Source of the DNA: Zonotrichia leucophrys gambelii
Lineage: Eukaryota; Chordata; Aves; Passeriformes; Passerellidae
NCBI RefSeq assembly: GCF_028769735.1
Contig: NC_088171.1
Location: 57,629,613 to 57,693,612, forward strand
Direction of reading: 5' to 3'
DNA length: 64,000 nucleotides
Shown: positions 12,335 to 23,175 of the stretch, piece after piece
How the letters are laid out: each line of letters starts with the position of its first letter
How positions within the stretch are numbered: the first letter of the stretch is position 1
Notes under the pieces: model-generated
What the model was told of the DNA's origin: nothing
The model's input: only the letters and a program-made list of their open reading frames with translations
The model's database searches: none
Program-made: the position numbers and the translations under genes

Positions 12335-13669
12335 ATGGGACTATGGGCAAGTAGGGAATTCCCAAGGGGAAAAGTAGAAATTGAGGAGGTACCAATAGGC
12401 ATACCCCCAGATAGTTGTTTGGGAAGGAAACTAGCCTGGTGGAAATATGACACCAATACCAGAGATAAGGACAAGCTCAAAATGATTCACTACTGCATGG
12501 TAGAATGGACCAGGAGGGAAATTAGGAGCGATCATGTATACTGGCTGAGATATGAATCACATGAAGGATGCCTATGTCAAGCATTAATCTATGTAAAAGC
12601 CAAGAAACCATTCAACTAAAAAGAGAGTAACTATGCTGCCTGCTGGGAAGGAGAGACTTTACCCTCAAAGGTGAGCATTTCTAAAGTATCAAAAAATAAA
12701 GAATGGGACTCCATAGAACCCCCTCCACCTCCAGTAGCCCCAACAGCACCTCCCTTGCGTCCTGATGAGCCCAGCCAAAACACTAGGAACAGAGTGACAC
12801 AATGAGAGGAAAGCAGATCAGGGGGTGGGAGCCAAGCAGTGGAACTATATCCTCTGAGAGAAGTACCACTGGGTGGGATGCAGGGAGGAATTGGATTTGT
12901 AAACATACCTCTCAATATCTCTGATGTGAGAATGTTCAAGAGAGAATTGAAAGGATTACTAGAGAATCCCATTGGATTAGCAGAACAGTTAGATCCATTT
13001 TTAGGCCCCCATATTTATACATGGAAAGAAATGCAATCAATAATGACCATTTTATTTACACCAGAGGAAAGACACGATCTGGGTGCCTGGGATGCAGATA
13101 TGGGAAAGGAACACATGCAAGGACCTCCTGGGGATCTAAAAATGCCCATGGTGTGCCCTGATTGGGACCACAACAGCACCGGGGGAAGGCAAAACATGGA
13201 GGAGTATAGAACATTAATTATATGGGGTATTAAAGAAGTGGCCCCATAGGGTCAAAATGCTCACAAAGCATTTGATGAACAACAAAAGAGGGAGGAAACC
13301 CCAACAGAGTGGCTAGAAAGATTGAAAAAAAATATGAGGCAATATTCAGGTATCAACCCTGAAACAGTAGCTGGAAAGATCTTGCTAAAAACATATATCT
13401 AGCCACGCATGGGTGACAAAATATGGAGAAAACTAGAGAAATTAGACAACTGGCAAGAAAGGCAACTGGAGGATCTCTTAAGAGAAGCACAGAAAGTATA
13501 CATCAGAAGGGATGAAGAGAAAGCAAAGAAAAAGGCCAGAGTAATGTCAACTGCCATTAGAGAAGGGCACATTTGTTTTTATTGTAAGGAAAATGGACAC
13601 TTCAAGAGAAGTTTCCCCCAGAGGGAAGAGGACCTGGAGGGTTTTAAGAACAGCAAAGAGGGGAGGTAG
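12335..13669 (+). pseudogene. gag: Gammaretrovirus-like gag, single frame with four internal stops
   Basis: The Gag polyprotein builds the retroviral particle: matrix, a proline-rich linker, capsid and nucleocapsid. The likely start is the ATG at 12335, because it gives MGLWAS, a myristoylation-type N-terminus. The matrix part runs to a TAA at 12617. A proline-rich linker (PPPPPVAPTAPP) lies near 12719-12754. Capsid-like sequence begins near 12839 and includes WDHN and a TEWLERL stretch near 13300 resembling the major homology region. A nucleocapsid zinc knuckle sits at 13574-13615. Frame is kept over 1.3 kb; the breaks are TAA 12617, TGA 12803, TAG 13247 and TAG 13400. The frame ends in two successive TAG codons at 13667-13672. 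The final Cys of the CX2CX4HX4C knuckle is Phe. It cannot make full-length Gag. Confidence 0.85.
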
Positions 13670-13672
13670 TAG

Positions 13673-13908
13673 ATTAGAGATGTCAAGGGCTCTTCCTCCT
13701 GGGGACAAAATATGATCAGAAACCCTTAATAAAATAAGTCCCCAACAAGAAGAATTTACTTTTTTTTTTTTTTGAGCACAGGAATTAACAACAAACAACT
13801 TGTGTTTATAGAATTGAAAGGGTACATGGGAAGGGTCAAAATACCATACAGGTAATGGCTGCAAAAGGTGAAGGGTTTAAAGCATTAATTTATAATGTTA
13901 ACCCTAGA
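13673..13908 (+). other. ERV-A region after gag, pol mostly absent
   Basis: In related proviruses protease and reverse transcriptase follow gag, but here about 240 bp separate gag from an integrase remnant. It contains a 14-15 nt T run near 13760 and no recognised protease motif. The deletion junction probably lies here, but I cannot place it exactly. Confidence 0.5.
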
Positions 13909-14005
13909 GATTAAGTGCTAATCAAATCATGGAAAAGACCAGCTTCCAAACCCTCAGTGGGGAGGTCCCTTCCACATACTGCTAACCACTGAATTGGCTG
14001 TGTGA
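13909..14005 (+). pseudogene. pol: Integrase C-terminal remnant
   Basis: Integrase joins viral DNA to host DNA; its small C-terminal domain helps bind DNA. From 13952 the frame reads PQWGGPFHILLTTELAV and then stops at TGA 14003, resembling the W-x-GP-(x)-VLLTT pattern of gammaretroviral integrase C-termini. The preceding piece (VLIKSWKRP, from 13917) fits the residues just before it but lies in another frame, so a small frameshift separates them. Protease, RT, RNase H and the integrase catalytic core are absent. Confidence 0.6.
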
Positions 14006-14729
14006 CACTCAAGCAGAGACAGAGAGATAACCAGAGAAGCACCAAGAAGTCTGAAGAAGAAAAAAAGAAAGTCAAGCTTCCACCAGCCAGCTTGAGGACT
14101 GTTTTAAGTAATATTTCGAATGAGGAGTTTGAACTGTACCTGTTATTGATGTAGTTGTCATGCTTTAATAGAGAAAGATTGCAAGCATCTGTTGAGGCGA
14201 GGTACACAGAGAACCTTAAGAGGTGCTCGTGTGGTTTGCTTAGAAAGACAAGAAATAGAGGGCAAGACTGGGTTGGCCTTTGTGCTCACCGAGAAGATTC
14301 CATAGCCCTGCTGCGGACAGCAATATTGTGGGCATGGTAATGCGGGGACACAAGGCCATACCGGACCTCTATCATTCCTCAGTTGTCTTTTCCTTTCGAC
14401 ACCCAATACAGGTGTAATTAACAACAAGGACTAGAGGGCAAGACTGAATTGGTCTCTCTGTCTACTAAGATACACCTGCTATGGGTAGCAACCCCATAGG
14501 CATGGTAGATGGGGGAAAAATATTATACTGGACCTCTGTGATTCCTTTTTGTCTGTCCAACCAATTCATCAATAAGTGGGCCTAAGGAGATCCTAAGATT
14601 TTTTTCTGTTCCCTCTGTCCTCACCGACATCAACAGATGCTAGTATGACTCATTCAAAACATTTTTTTTGAGAAAAGTAAATTATCAGAATCGAAAATAA
14701 GAGTTCAAGCCAAATAACATATGAAAATT
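14006..14729 (+). other. ERV-A 3' region with an imperfect duplication of about 170 bp
   Basis: This lies where env would be, but no Env domain is recognisable. Two related segments, about 14256-14396 and 14426-14560, share AGAGGGCAAGACTG, GGCATGGTA and TGGACCTCT-like blocks in the same order at a spacing near 170 bp. The second is more diverged and AT-richer. ORFs on both strands (61 and 89 codons) look incidental. Confidence 0.5.
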
Positions 14730-14741
14730 AAAAGGGGGATT
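14730..14741 (+). promoter_or_regulatory. Polypurine tract of ERV-A
   Basis: AAAAGGGGGAT lies directly before the TG start of the 3' LTR. A purine run there primes plus-strand DNA synthesis in retroviruses, and it confirms the + orientation. Confidence 0.75.
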
Positions 14742-15184
14742 TGTTATAGATGAATAATGAGATTGTTGGCTCTCACAATTAAGGGGTGAAGATTATATGT
14801 ACGGCAAGGCAAGTTTTGTAGACATACAGTTATATTGCTGTAATATGTCCTCCCCCCCTCCATTCGTATCACGGGATGGCCTTGGTAGTTGGGGCATTTG
14901 GGGAGGGTTGGCTTGTTACTATAGTAACACCTGACCTCCAATCAAGATGCAAGAAAGTGATCTCCACCACTGGATGGCAAGGAAGGAGTTGGCTGACAAG
15001 ACTCTAGGAGGGGCCAGAGATATAAAAGGGGGGGCACCCATCTTGAAGACGAGCACATGGGTGGCGAGTAGTCATGGGGGTTCCCAGCACTGAAAACTTT
15101 TTCCTTATTCAGTCCTTTGTTGTAATTTTTGTTAAGGTTTAAGAAATCTTTGAAATTTTGAAAGTGAGCCGTTCATTTCTCACA
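14742..15184 (+). repeat. ERV-A 3' LTR
   Basis: This 443-bp copy has intact TG...CA ends and a TATAAAAG box at 15021-15028. It carries 3 bp that the 5' LTR lacks near 14961 and is followed by TCCT, the second target duplication. No canonical AATAAA is seen downstream of the TATA box. Confidence 0.92.
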
Positions 15185-15255
15185 TCCTGCTTACCTGCAC
15201 TTCCTTACAACAGCATCAGTTGCATTTCCAAAGCAATGTCTTGAGAATGGTTTAT

Positions 15256-15964
15256 GTTCCTGAAATAAACAGGGCTAGGAGACTTCTTCTCCTTTTTAAT
15301 GCCTTTATTAAAAGTGATCAGCTCAGGATTAGGCAGCTCGGCAGGGCTGCAGTCCCCATCGTGTCTCCCAGGGCGACTCAGAGGAGGAGGACATGCGCAG
15401 CTCTGTCCACTAGGGGCAGAGCCGGGGGATCCGGTCCTCGTGGGAGCCTTTAGGGCGTGGTGTCCCCCGTCAGATGTTGCCCCTCCTTGCCCAGTCGGCT
15501 TGGTCTCACCGCCGGGGACGACTCCCATGGTCAGGGCGAGAGGGACTCTGCATCTCTGCAGGCTCAGCACCTCTGCAGGCTCAGCACTCGGCTCCTCACG
15601 TCCAGACATCACTCCAGTCTCTCAACTCTTATTTGGCTCATTGTTTTTGGGGTTTTCTCTGTGCCTTTGGAGTCGGGGTCCCAAAAAGCACGCTGGTCTT
15701 GGAGTCACTTTGCATAACCCCCCCCCCCCCACCCTCTCAGGTGTCTTAACTATGCTGGGAAAAGAACACCTTAGCCTTGGGGAAGGGCCATTACCTCGCC
15801 CTAGCCAGGGCCTTTACTAATACAAAAGGGGCGATAAGCTACAATGACCCGTGATTACAATAACAAAACACGCAGAACCTTGGCAGGGACAGAGATCTGG
15901 CTGCCTTTTTGTAACTTTTTCTCACAAAAAAAATATTAACCGAATTTTTGTTCATAACAGTTCC
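15256..15964 (-). mobile_element. Solo LTR (family L5) with 5-bp target duplication
   Basis: The LTR occupies 15261-15959 and GTTCC flanks it at 15256-15260 and 15960-15964. On the minus strand it runs from TGTTATGAAC to GTTTATTTCA, with AATAAA near the 3' end (TTTATT near 15303 on +). It is clearly related to 49973-50644, which lies in the opposite orientation. No internal retroviral sequence remains, as after LTR-LTR recombination. A 5-bp duplication is usual for ERVL-like elements, but the class is not proven. Confidence 0.85.
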
Positions 15965-16905
15965 CATCCCATTTTTGGGATCATTGATCTGGTTTGGTTT
16001 GTTTTGTGCCTGGGGTGGTTGCTGTCCCTGCCCCACCCCCATCCTCCTTGGCTCTGGGGCTGTCGCAATGAATGGAAGCTGAGCTGGGGTTTCTGTGGGG
16101 AGTTGAGGGCAGGCTGAGAGACAGTCTGCTCTCTTCCGTGGGTGGTTCAATGGGACATGCATGGCCAGTATCTCTAACCAGGGATCCTGCTGTTTCTGTG
16201 GGTTTTGCCTGCTTCTCTTTGGTTTTGTTTGGCTTTGGCACTGTGACTGAACTTGCCCGCTGGGCTTCTTTTGCTGCTCTGATGTCAGGAAGCCCAGAGC
16301 CAGTGCATGCCCTGCCAGGACCTGGGACCACCTTCGTTTCCCGCTGGACGGCTGCCCCCACCCTCCACACAGCCAGGATCCGAAGAATGAGGCAGCACCG
16401 GCGAGAACATCCCAAAGAGCCTTTTACGGCGTTCAGGAGCTGGATTGTTACTGCCCAGCCCCCAGCGTACCTCTGCCATAGCTCCACGCTTCTGCTACAC
16501 TGCAGTTTTTCACCCTTTGCCTTCCAGGAGGTCCTGCCCTTGCAGCTTGCTGCTTCCAAGAGTCCTGCTGGGGCACTGGAATTGGATGAATCTGCGGGGT
16601 TTGTAAATCAAGCCCTTTTCCCATCCCTTTCTGTCTCGGTCAAGCCGCCATTATCATGTGATCCCTGAATTCGCAATGGAGCGCCCCCTGCAGCCGCAGG
16701 GGAATCATCGCACCCACCCTGCCCACCAGGAGTCACCAGCACGCTGTGTCTGTGGCCATAAAACACCAAAGGGGAAATTGCCTGCCGCCGAGAGAAGGCT
16801 GTTACTGGGCTTCTGGTACAGTATTTCCACTAAAATCAGTTGGACAAAGCCTGGTATATCTTGAGAATTTATAATGCCCTTTCCAACACAAGTTTTGAGA
16901 CTCAA
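15965..16905. other. GC-rich unclassified block
   Basis: The block is markedly more GC-rich than its surroundings, with open frames of 198 codons on + (16072-16668) and 192 codons on - (15981-16559). I recognise no domain in either translation, and their overlap argues against both being real. It may be an old transposon or retroviral part, or host CpG-rich DNA. Confidence 0.4.
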
Positions 16906-17380
16906 AATAAGATTTGGGTAAGTATGTTAAAACTTATCCAGACTCAATTATTGAAGCATATTCATTGTTAGTTGTCTCATCAGGCCCTCACTTAAAGGAT
17001 CAATAAGAGCACAGGATACAGATACAGGATCTTAAATACCAGTGGCTTGTTCCTACCATTGAGCAATTTTGATGCAGAGGCTCTGGATATCTGTCCTGGG
17101 ATGATTCATTAATGTTATTGTATTCCATATCGCTCTGCATGCAGAAATTGTTGATGTATCTTTAAGATCCTGCAGCAACAGAGGCTTACTATCCACAGGG
17201 ATTTTTAAAATATCTGCTCCCAGTGGAATAGAATTTGTTTCACTGGCTGCTTAATCTTTGTTCAGGTAAAGTCTTTTCTTCTGTGGTTTTTTTTTTTTTT
17301 GGGAGGGGGAGTGTTCTTTTTGGGTTTTCTTTTATTGTTTTTCTTTTCAGTTTTTAAGGGGTCTTTTTCCCCTTTTCCTT
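16906..17380. other. Unclassified AT-rich DNA
   Basis: It contains a poly-T/poly-G tract near 17288-17310 and nothing recognisable. Confidence 0.5.
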
Positions 17381-17499
17381 GACCCTGAAAGCTTTAATGG
17401 TGTTTGAGCTGCCTTAAGGGCAAATTCCACAGCTGCCTATCCAAAGGCATGGGTATTGTACTGGCAATAGTGGAGTAAAGCAGCTTCACTCTGGCCCAG

Positions 17500-17935
17500 T
17501 CGCTGTCAGTAGTGCCCAGACGAGAAGAGACAAGAAGTGTCTCCAGCTCAGCTGCTCCGCCTGGCCCTGCCTACCTAGCTGTGCCTTCCTGTAGGAAGGA
17601 GGCTGACTCCGGATGAGCCTTCGGGAACTACTGGAACTATGCTATGAGGCTCCAGCATTCCCAAAAAGGATCTGACACCATCTTCTCCCTTTATTCTGCC
17701 AACCCAAGGTCATCCCACCAGGCCTTGTATTGGGGGGAGGTATTTCCAGCATTTCAGGTCTCTGTTCCAGTGTGGTTGTGGAATTTAGCAGTTTGGTATC
17801 TAGCAGTTATTTACCTTTTTTACCCACTGCCTGTTGGTATTCTGTTTATTAATAAACCGTTATTTTTTCCACTTTAATTTATTAGTATTCACTCCTTGTT
17901 GGAAAAAATGGATTGTTGGAACCCTTAAAGGGAAA
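17500..17935 (+). mobile_element. LTR-like fragment, sense
   Basis: The 3' part reads CCCACTGCCTGTTGGTATTCTG, then an AATAAA-containing stretch near 17850 and a T-rich tail, a pattern I recognise from common bird LTRs. The upstream boundary is uncertain and no target duplication was found. The 77-codon ORF at 17644 lies inside it and is not a gene. Confidence 0.5.
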
Positions 17936-19351
17936 TAACCTCATTCCAGAATATTCTCCTTAAATTGTCTCAAACCAAGACAATATCACAAGACAAATTT
18001 CTTGACTGTATTGAAATTATTCCCTTGGGGTTTTGGTATTTCTGTAGCTGAGATGAACTGAAAAAAAAATTAGTTTTTGGATATATTAATCTCTTACAAG
18101 AGAAAGAAAATACATGTAAATATGAACCTAGTCTTGGATGATGATAATGTGCAGGAAAACACTAGTCTAGACTACATACTGTAGTTTTTAACTCCTGATA
18201 TCTGTTAATTTTTTTCATTTCACTTACCAGAAAACTGAGTAGGTAGATAACAAGAAAGCCTCTTCCAAATGACGCAACCACACAGAAATAAGGCAGGGGG
18301 AAATGGTTTCATAAAGCCTGCATTTTTCCTGTAGAGGCTAATTATATTAAGTTCATTCACCGCTAAATAGCAAGTGCCTCTCCAGAGGCAAAGTGAAAGT
18401 TCATGTGTAACTTGAGACAGATAAAAGTTCTACTGGGCTGCCAAGCTTAAGCCAGAATGATGAGCTCACAAGTTCACTAAAAACTCATAAAAGGTTTAGT
18501 TTTTAAAATTCAGACTCATATATGACCCAAATATATGGAGACTGAGTTCTGAAGTTACACAACTGACCAGAGATCTTTTCTGAATGTGCAATTTCATCTC
18601 AAAATTTATGAGGCTTTTCGCATATTTCTTTTCTATTCTGTCTTGGGCTGCTTTAGATATAGAAAAATATCTTGTTCTCTATTTCTTGTGTTCTGCTTTT
18701 AGAGTCATTCAAGAAGTGAAAATAAAAAGTATAAAGGAATGTCTATATGTATCAGTTAGTCAAAATGAGTTTTAAAATTTCAGAGTTCTGATCATGTTTG
18801 GGGTGAGAGCAAGGATGAGAGTTTGTGTGCAATGCAAGCAATCTACCCAGCACTATCTCAGCACTTACATAATTTGTTTTCTATTTTACTTAACTGTTTT
18901 CTTTAAAGCAGTTCTCATACAGACTTTCATGGGGAATGTCTGACACATGTAGATAATTTCAGGTCCATTATCTTAAATTATGATCAGACAGGTGAAACTA
19001 CACTGTCTCCAACTCTAGAATTTTCCTGCATATTATTTACTGTTTGTTTCATGTCTAGTGCTGAGTAACTTACCAGAAAGAATCAAAATAGGAAACTGTT
19101 GTGCAAATTTATTGGTACCCCTTGAAGAAAATTACACACACATTTGTTCTGAAATACACAATTTTAATGAACATTGCATTGAGCATAGTCCTACTGCAAT
19201 ACACAGTTCTACACGGAATCTCCAAAGATGTGTCACAAGTATATTTCCTATACACATTTGTACCAGCACCAATCCAGAGCGCAGTTGCATGGGACAAGTC
19301 AGCCCAGCCCTGGATTTATCCCTTGTCGCTTTTCATAAAAAGACATCTTTT
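17936..19351. other. Unclassified AT-rich DNA
   Basis: No recognisable gene or transposon. The frames at 18584, 19058 and 19101 show no domains. Confidence 0.55.
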
Positions 19352-19355
19352 TATG
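19334..19355. repeat. Perfect inverted repeat at the LTR start
   Basis: CATAAAAAG and CTTTTTATG form 9-bp arms around a 4-nt spacer, overlapping the 5' edge of the LTR at 19352. Confidence 0.8.
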
Positions 19356-19716
19356 AAAATCCTTTCCTTAAGATTTTCTCCTCCTGAGAAGCTGAGAGGC
19401 CTCAAGAACAAATGTAAACAAGGATTATCTGCTGCTGTGGAATGCAACAAGTGCGTCTGTGATTAGTCTCATGTGCTTGTTTGTAATTAATGGCCAATCA
19501 GGGCACAGCTGGCTCAGACAGAGAGTCTGAGACAGCTGCCTTTGTTATTCATTCCTTTCTATTCTTAGCTTAGCTAGCCTTCTGAGATAAAACCTTTTCT
19601 TCTATTCTTTTAGTATAGTTTTAATGTAATATATATAATAAAATAATAAATCAAGCTTTCTGAAACACAGAGTCAGATCCTCGTCTCTTCCCTCAACCCC
19701 TGTGACCACCATCACA
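19352..19716 (+). mobile_element. Solo LTR, bird-type with ATATAATAAAATAATAAA tail
   Basis: The sequence contains GAAAATCCTTTCCTTA, CTCCTGAGAAGCTGAGAGGCC, AATTAATGGCCAATCA (a CCAAT motif) and a run of ATATATAATAAAATAATAAATC before ending in ACCATCACA. I recognise this as an LTR type common in songbird genomes. The first base pair seems mutated (TATG for TGTG) and no target duplication is visible. Confidence 0.65.
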
Positions 19717-21002
19717 ATTCCCCACCCCAATTCTGTTGCTGTTTGCTTGGACCCTGAATGTTCAGATTCCAGGATGATCTACAAGACAATTCATGGAGGA
19801 CAACCTCACTCTCTTGCAAGGCGTCTGTTATGTCTCTGGCATTCCTGCTTTCAGCCACTTTAACTCGTTGCAACCGGGCCTCCTTGTCCTCCCTCTGTGC
19901 AAAATCATTCTTCTGTCACAAATTACCACAGCTGAGCAGTCATAAATAGAATTTCTTTGTAAGAAGTAAATGCTAATTGAAGTATTATCCTGAACTGAAT
20001 ACAACGTGCACTTCTAGGCTGAAATCCATCTCTCTTTCTCTCTCTCTCCCCCATTTGTTCCCTATTTCCCCAGTTTCCATCATCCCCCAGTGCCTCTAAC
20101 CTAACGGGAATTTGCATTGATTAGCAAGTGTTTTACTTCCACCCATTTTCCACAAACAAGAGGTGGAAAAGTAAGTGAGCAAGCCTCACTTTTAGTTGCA
20201 TGCTTTCCACAAAAGGGGTTAATCTAATGTGCTTCATATGTTTTTTCCACAGGAGGGTGTTCAAGTACTGAGAATAACACAGCTAAAAATTTCACACGTC
20301 TCAGTCTGAGTGCGATGAATCAAGTGCTACAGTGTTCAATTCATGCCCAGACAGGTGGTGAGTGGTGGCAGGTTTTTAGGCCACAGAAATGTTTTCCTTG
20401 GCAGTTAGCCCCACATTCCTAATTCCACCCAGCATGCTTTCATTTGGGACAGAACAATAATACCTTGCACCAGGAGGCCAGCCAGTTAGCCATGAAAGGC
20501 TGGCATTTACTAGAAAAACAAAACAGCTTCATCACATAATCCTACTCCTAGGTCCAGAACAGAGGGGCAGGTGTTAGAAATCTTCTGGCTGTATTTTGTT
20601 GCCTAGATTTTTCTGACTAGAGAACTGACTCATTTGGCTCATTTGCGTCAGGTATCTGGTAGAGGATAATCAGTTCTGTTTCCTTCCATCAGCACATGAA
20701 CTCTGAAACATCAAGTCTGTCAAAGCAAGATGCCAAAGCAACATTCACTGTAGTGAGTCTGCCAAATACTAGCCAGATGCTGGAAAGGACCTAACTAGTA
20801 TGGTTGCCCACTTTCTGTTGTGAAGGCAGTGTGCACATTCAAAATAGGTTATTAACAATTATCCAGTTATTGCATTCACCAAAATTGAAGTTGTCCTTTG
20901 GCTAAGTCCATGTACATTCTTACATGTGCTTAGAGTTGTGCTTTGAAAAAATATATCCTATAGTCCACAGCTGGAATAGACTGTTTAATCACTGTCAGAG
21001 TC
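19717..21002. other. Unclassified DNA with a short CT-rich run
   Basis: A CT-rich microsatellite lies near 20028-20050. Nothing else is recognisable. Confidence 0.5.
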
Positions 21003-23130
21003 ATCATTAAAGAATCACAGAATGAGCAAGGTAGGAAGGAATCCCACTGGTATTGAAGATGGAGGGAGAAGACCCAACTTTGATTGTTCAGCATCGACTC
21101 CACTTTATTCATCAATTAGGCACTTTTTATAACAGTGTTAATTCACTTCATGCATATTGCAAAATCTGAGCTCCTGATAGGCTGTAGAGAAAACTTCAGC
21201 TCCTCCTTTTGTTTACAATACCTGAAGTTAGTTTACTGAAACCAAGATCAGTGTTCCCACCATGATATGAAAGGTTCTCAAAACCTTCATATCTATTCCC
21301 AGACTGGCCGTCTGTTCCCAGTAGTAGCCAAGGACAGAACGGTCTGAGAATCTTGTTGTGTATATAAAAGATGGCTGAGAACTTAATTATTTACAGGATC
21401 AAGCCTGGGAAAGGCTGCTTTACAGCAGGCTTCTATATTTCCCTCAGCTGAATACCTTCATGGCCTCTTTCTTTAAGCCATGCTTAAACCAGGCTCTCCA
21501 CACAGTGGGTCATCTAGTCCAATTTCCCTGCTCTGGTAGGCTCCCCTCGAACATGATACTCAAGATTGTGTCCGGCTGGTTTTTGAATATCCTCAGGGAA
21601 GTGGACTCCACAACCTTTCTGGGCAACCTGTTCCAGTGCTTGGTCACCCTCACAGTAAAGAATTACTCATGTTCAGATAAAACTTCCTGTGCATCAGCTT
21701 CTGCCCATTGTCTCTCACCCTTCTCAGCACTGCTGAGAACTGCCTGGCTCCATCCTCTTGACACCCTCCCTTCAAATGTTTCAGATACTTATAGATACTG
21801 ATAAGGTTCCCTCTCAGTCATCTATCCTCCAGGCTAAACAGGCCCAGTTCCTTCAGCCTTTCCTCATAAGTGGGATGTTCCAGTGCCCTCATATTCTTCA
21901 TTGACTTCCTCTGGACCTCCTCTGATGCCACAGGATCTCATTGTCTGTCTTGTACTGAAAAGCCCAGAACGAGACACAGCACTCCAGATATGGTCTCACA
22001 AGGGCTGAGTAGAAGGGCAGGAGAACCTCCTTCAACCTGCTGTCAATGCTCTTTCCAATGCACCCTAGGATACCATTGGCCTTCTTGGCCCCAAGGGTAC
22101 AGTGCTGGCTCTTGTGAACTAGAACCCACAGGTCCTTCTCTGCAGAGCTGCTTTCCAGTAGGTCAGCCTGCAACCTGTATTTGGTGCATGGGGTTATTCT
22201 TTCCCAGACGCGGGATACCACACTGGCCTTTGCTGCATTTCAGAATTCCACTATGCCCATCCCTCCATGATGTTGAGGTTCTTCTTAAAGGCTGCCCAGT
22301 GCTCTGGGTATTGGCCACTCCTCCAAGTTTTGTCATCAGCACATTTGCTTAGGAGGCTCTCTACCTCTTCAATCAAGCCTTTGATGAATAAATTAAACAC
22401 AGGAGCCAGTAATGGACCCCTGAGGAGCACTACTAGCCACAGGCTTCCTACTAGACCTGGTGCACTGTATGTTCATCTAACACCTACTTCCCTTGAGGAG
22501 ATCTTGAGAGACACTGTCAATAGCCATGCTGAAATCCAGGTAGACAACAACCACTGCTCTCCCTCATTTATCCAGCCACTTGTCCCATTGTAGTAAGCAA
22601 TCACGTTGGTTAGGCATTACTTCCCTTTGACGAATCCATTCTGACTAATCAGCTTCTTGTCTTCCACATGCAGGGATTGAAGTGAGACTGACTAAACTGT
22701 AGTTCCCTGGGTCCTCCTTCCTGCCATTTTTGAACATTGGAGTGACACTTGCTGTCCTCAAGTCCTCAGGTACCTCTTCAGACTGTCATGGCATTTCAAA
22801 GCTGATTGAGAGTGGCCTAGCAATGATGTCCACAAGTTCACTCAACACTGGTGGGTGTATGCTATCAAGGCCCATTGACTTATGTCAAGTTTGAGTAAAT
22901 GGTTTCTAACCCAATTGACTTCAACCAAGGGAAAGTCTGCCATCCTCTAGACCTTTTCCCTAGTCTTTTGGGTCAGGGTTTCTTAAGGGCTGGCCCTGGC
23001 AGTGAAGACTGAATCAAAGAAACTGTTCAGTATCTCAGCAGTGACATCCTTGCTAGTCTGCCAGTTAATCCTAATCCATAAATTCTAAAATTGCTCATCA
23101 TCTTCCCCAAGAATAATCATCCTCCCCAAG
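21003..23130 (-). mobile_element. CR1 LINE, antisense, 5' truncated and interrupted by an LTR
   Basis: The CR1 3' terminus (AGAATCACAGAATGAGCAAGG on +) lies at about 21013-21047 and the rest resumes at about 21503. The minus-strand frame at 22221-21898 encodes the C-terminal part of CR1 reverse transcriptase (SAEKDLWVLV, KKANGILGCI, YSALVRPYLECCV). Further RT-derived sequence continues to about 23130 with many stops. CR1 is a non-LTR retrotransposon; this copy is dead. Confidence 0.82.
21048..21502 (-). mobile_element. LTR inserted in the CR1 3' end (family D)
   Basis: The segment splits the CR1 just before its terminal repeats. On the minus strand it has TG/CA-like ends (TGTGGAGAGCC near 21502, CAATACCA at 21048), a TTATAAAAAGTGCC box and, close downstream, AATAAA (TTTATT near 21104 on +). 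It is related to 59256-59640, sharing GAGCTCAGATTTTGCAATAT and flanking blocks. The flanks do not give a clear target duplication. Confidence 0.65.
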
Positions 23131-23175
23131 AGTAATATCAAAATTTCCATTTCCTTGTCCTGCATTTAGTGGTAT

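Larger units (their letters stand above)
10888..15188 (+). mobile_element. ERV-A: gammaretrovirus-like endogenous provirus, internally deleted
   Basis: Two similar LTRs (10892-11330 and 14742-15184) flank about 3.4 kb and are bounded by TCCT at 10888-10891 and 15185-15188, a 4-bp target duplication. Order: LTR, primer site, long leader, gag, integrase C-terminal remnant, unassigned 3' region, polypurine tract, LTR. Protease, RT and RNase H are missing, and no Env domain is recognisable. The LTRs differ by few substitutions, one 3-bp indel and a variable last 20 bp, so the insertion is fairly young. The gag pattern and 4-bp duplication fit class I ERVs. Confidence 0.88.

Noticed and set aside
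15981..16668. 192- and 198-codon frames on opposite strands as host genes
   Set aside because: They overlap each other and have no recognisable domain or splice structure; kept only as an unclassified block.
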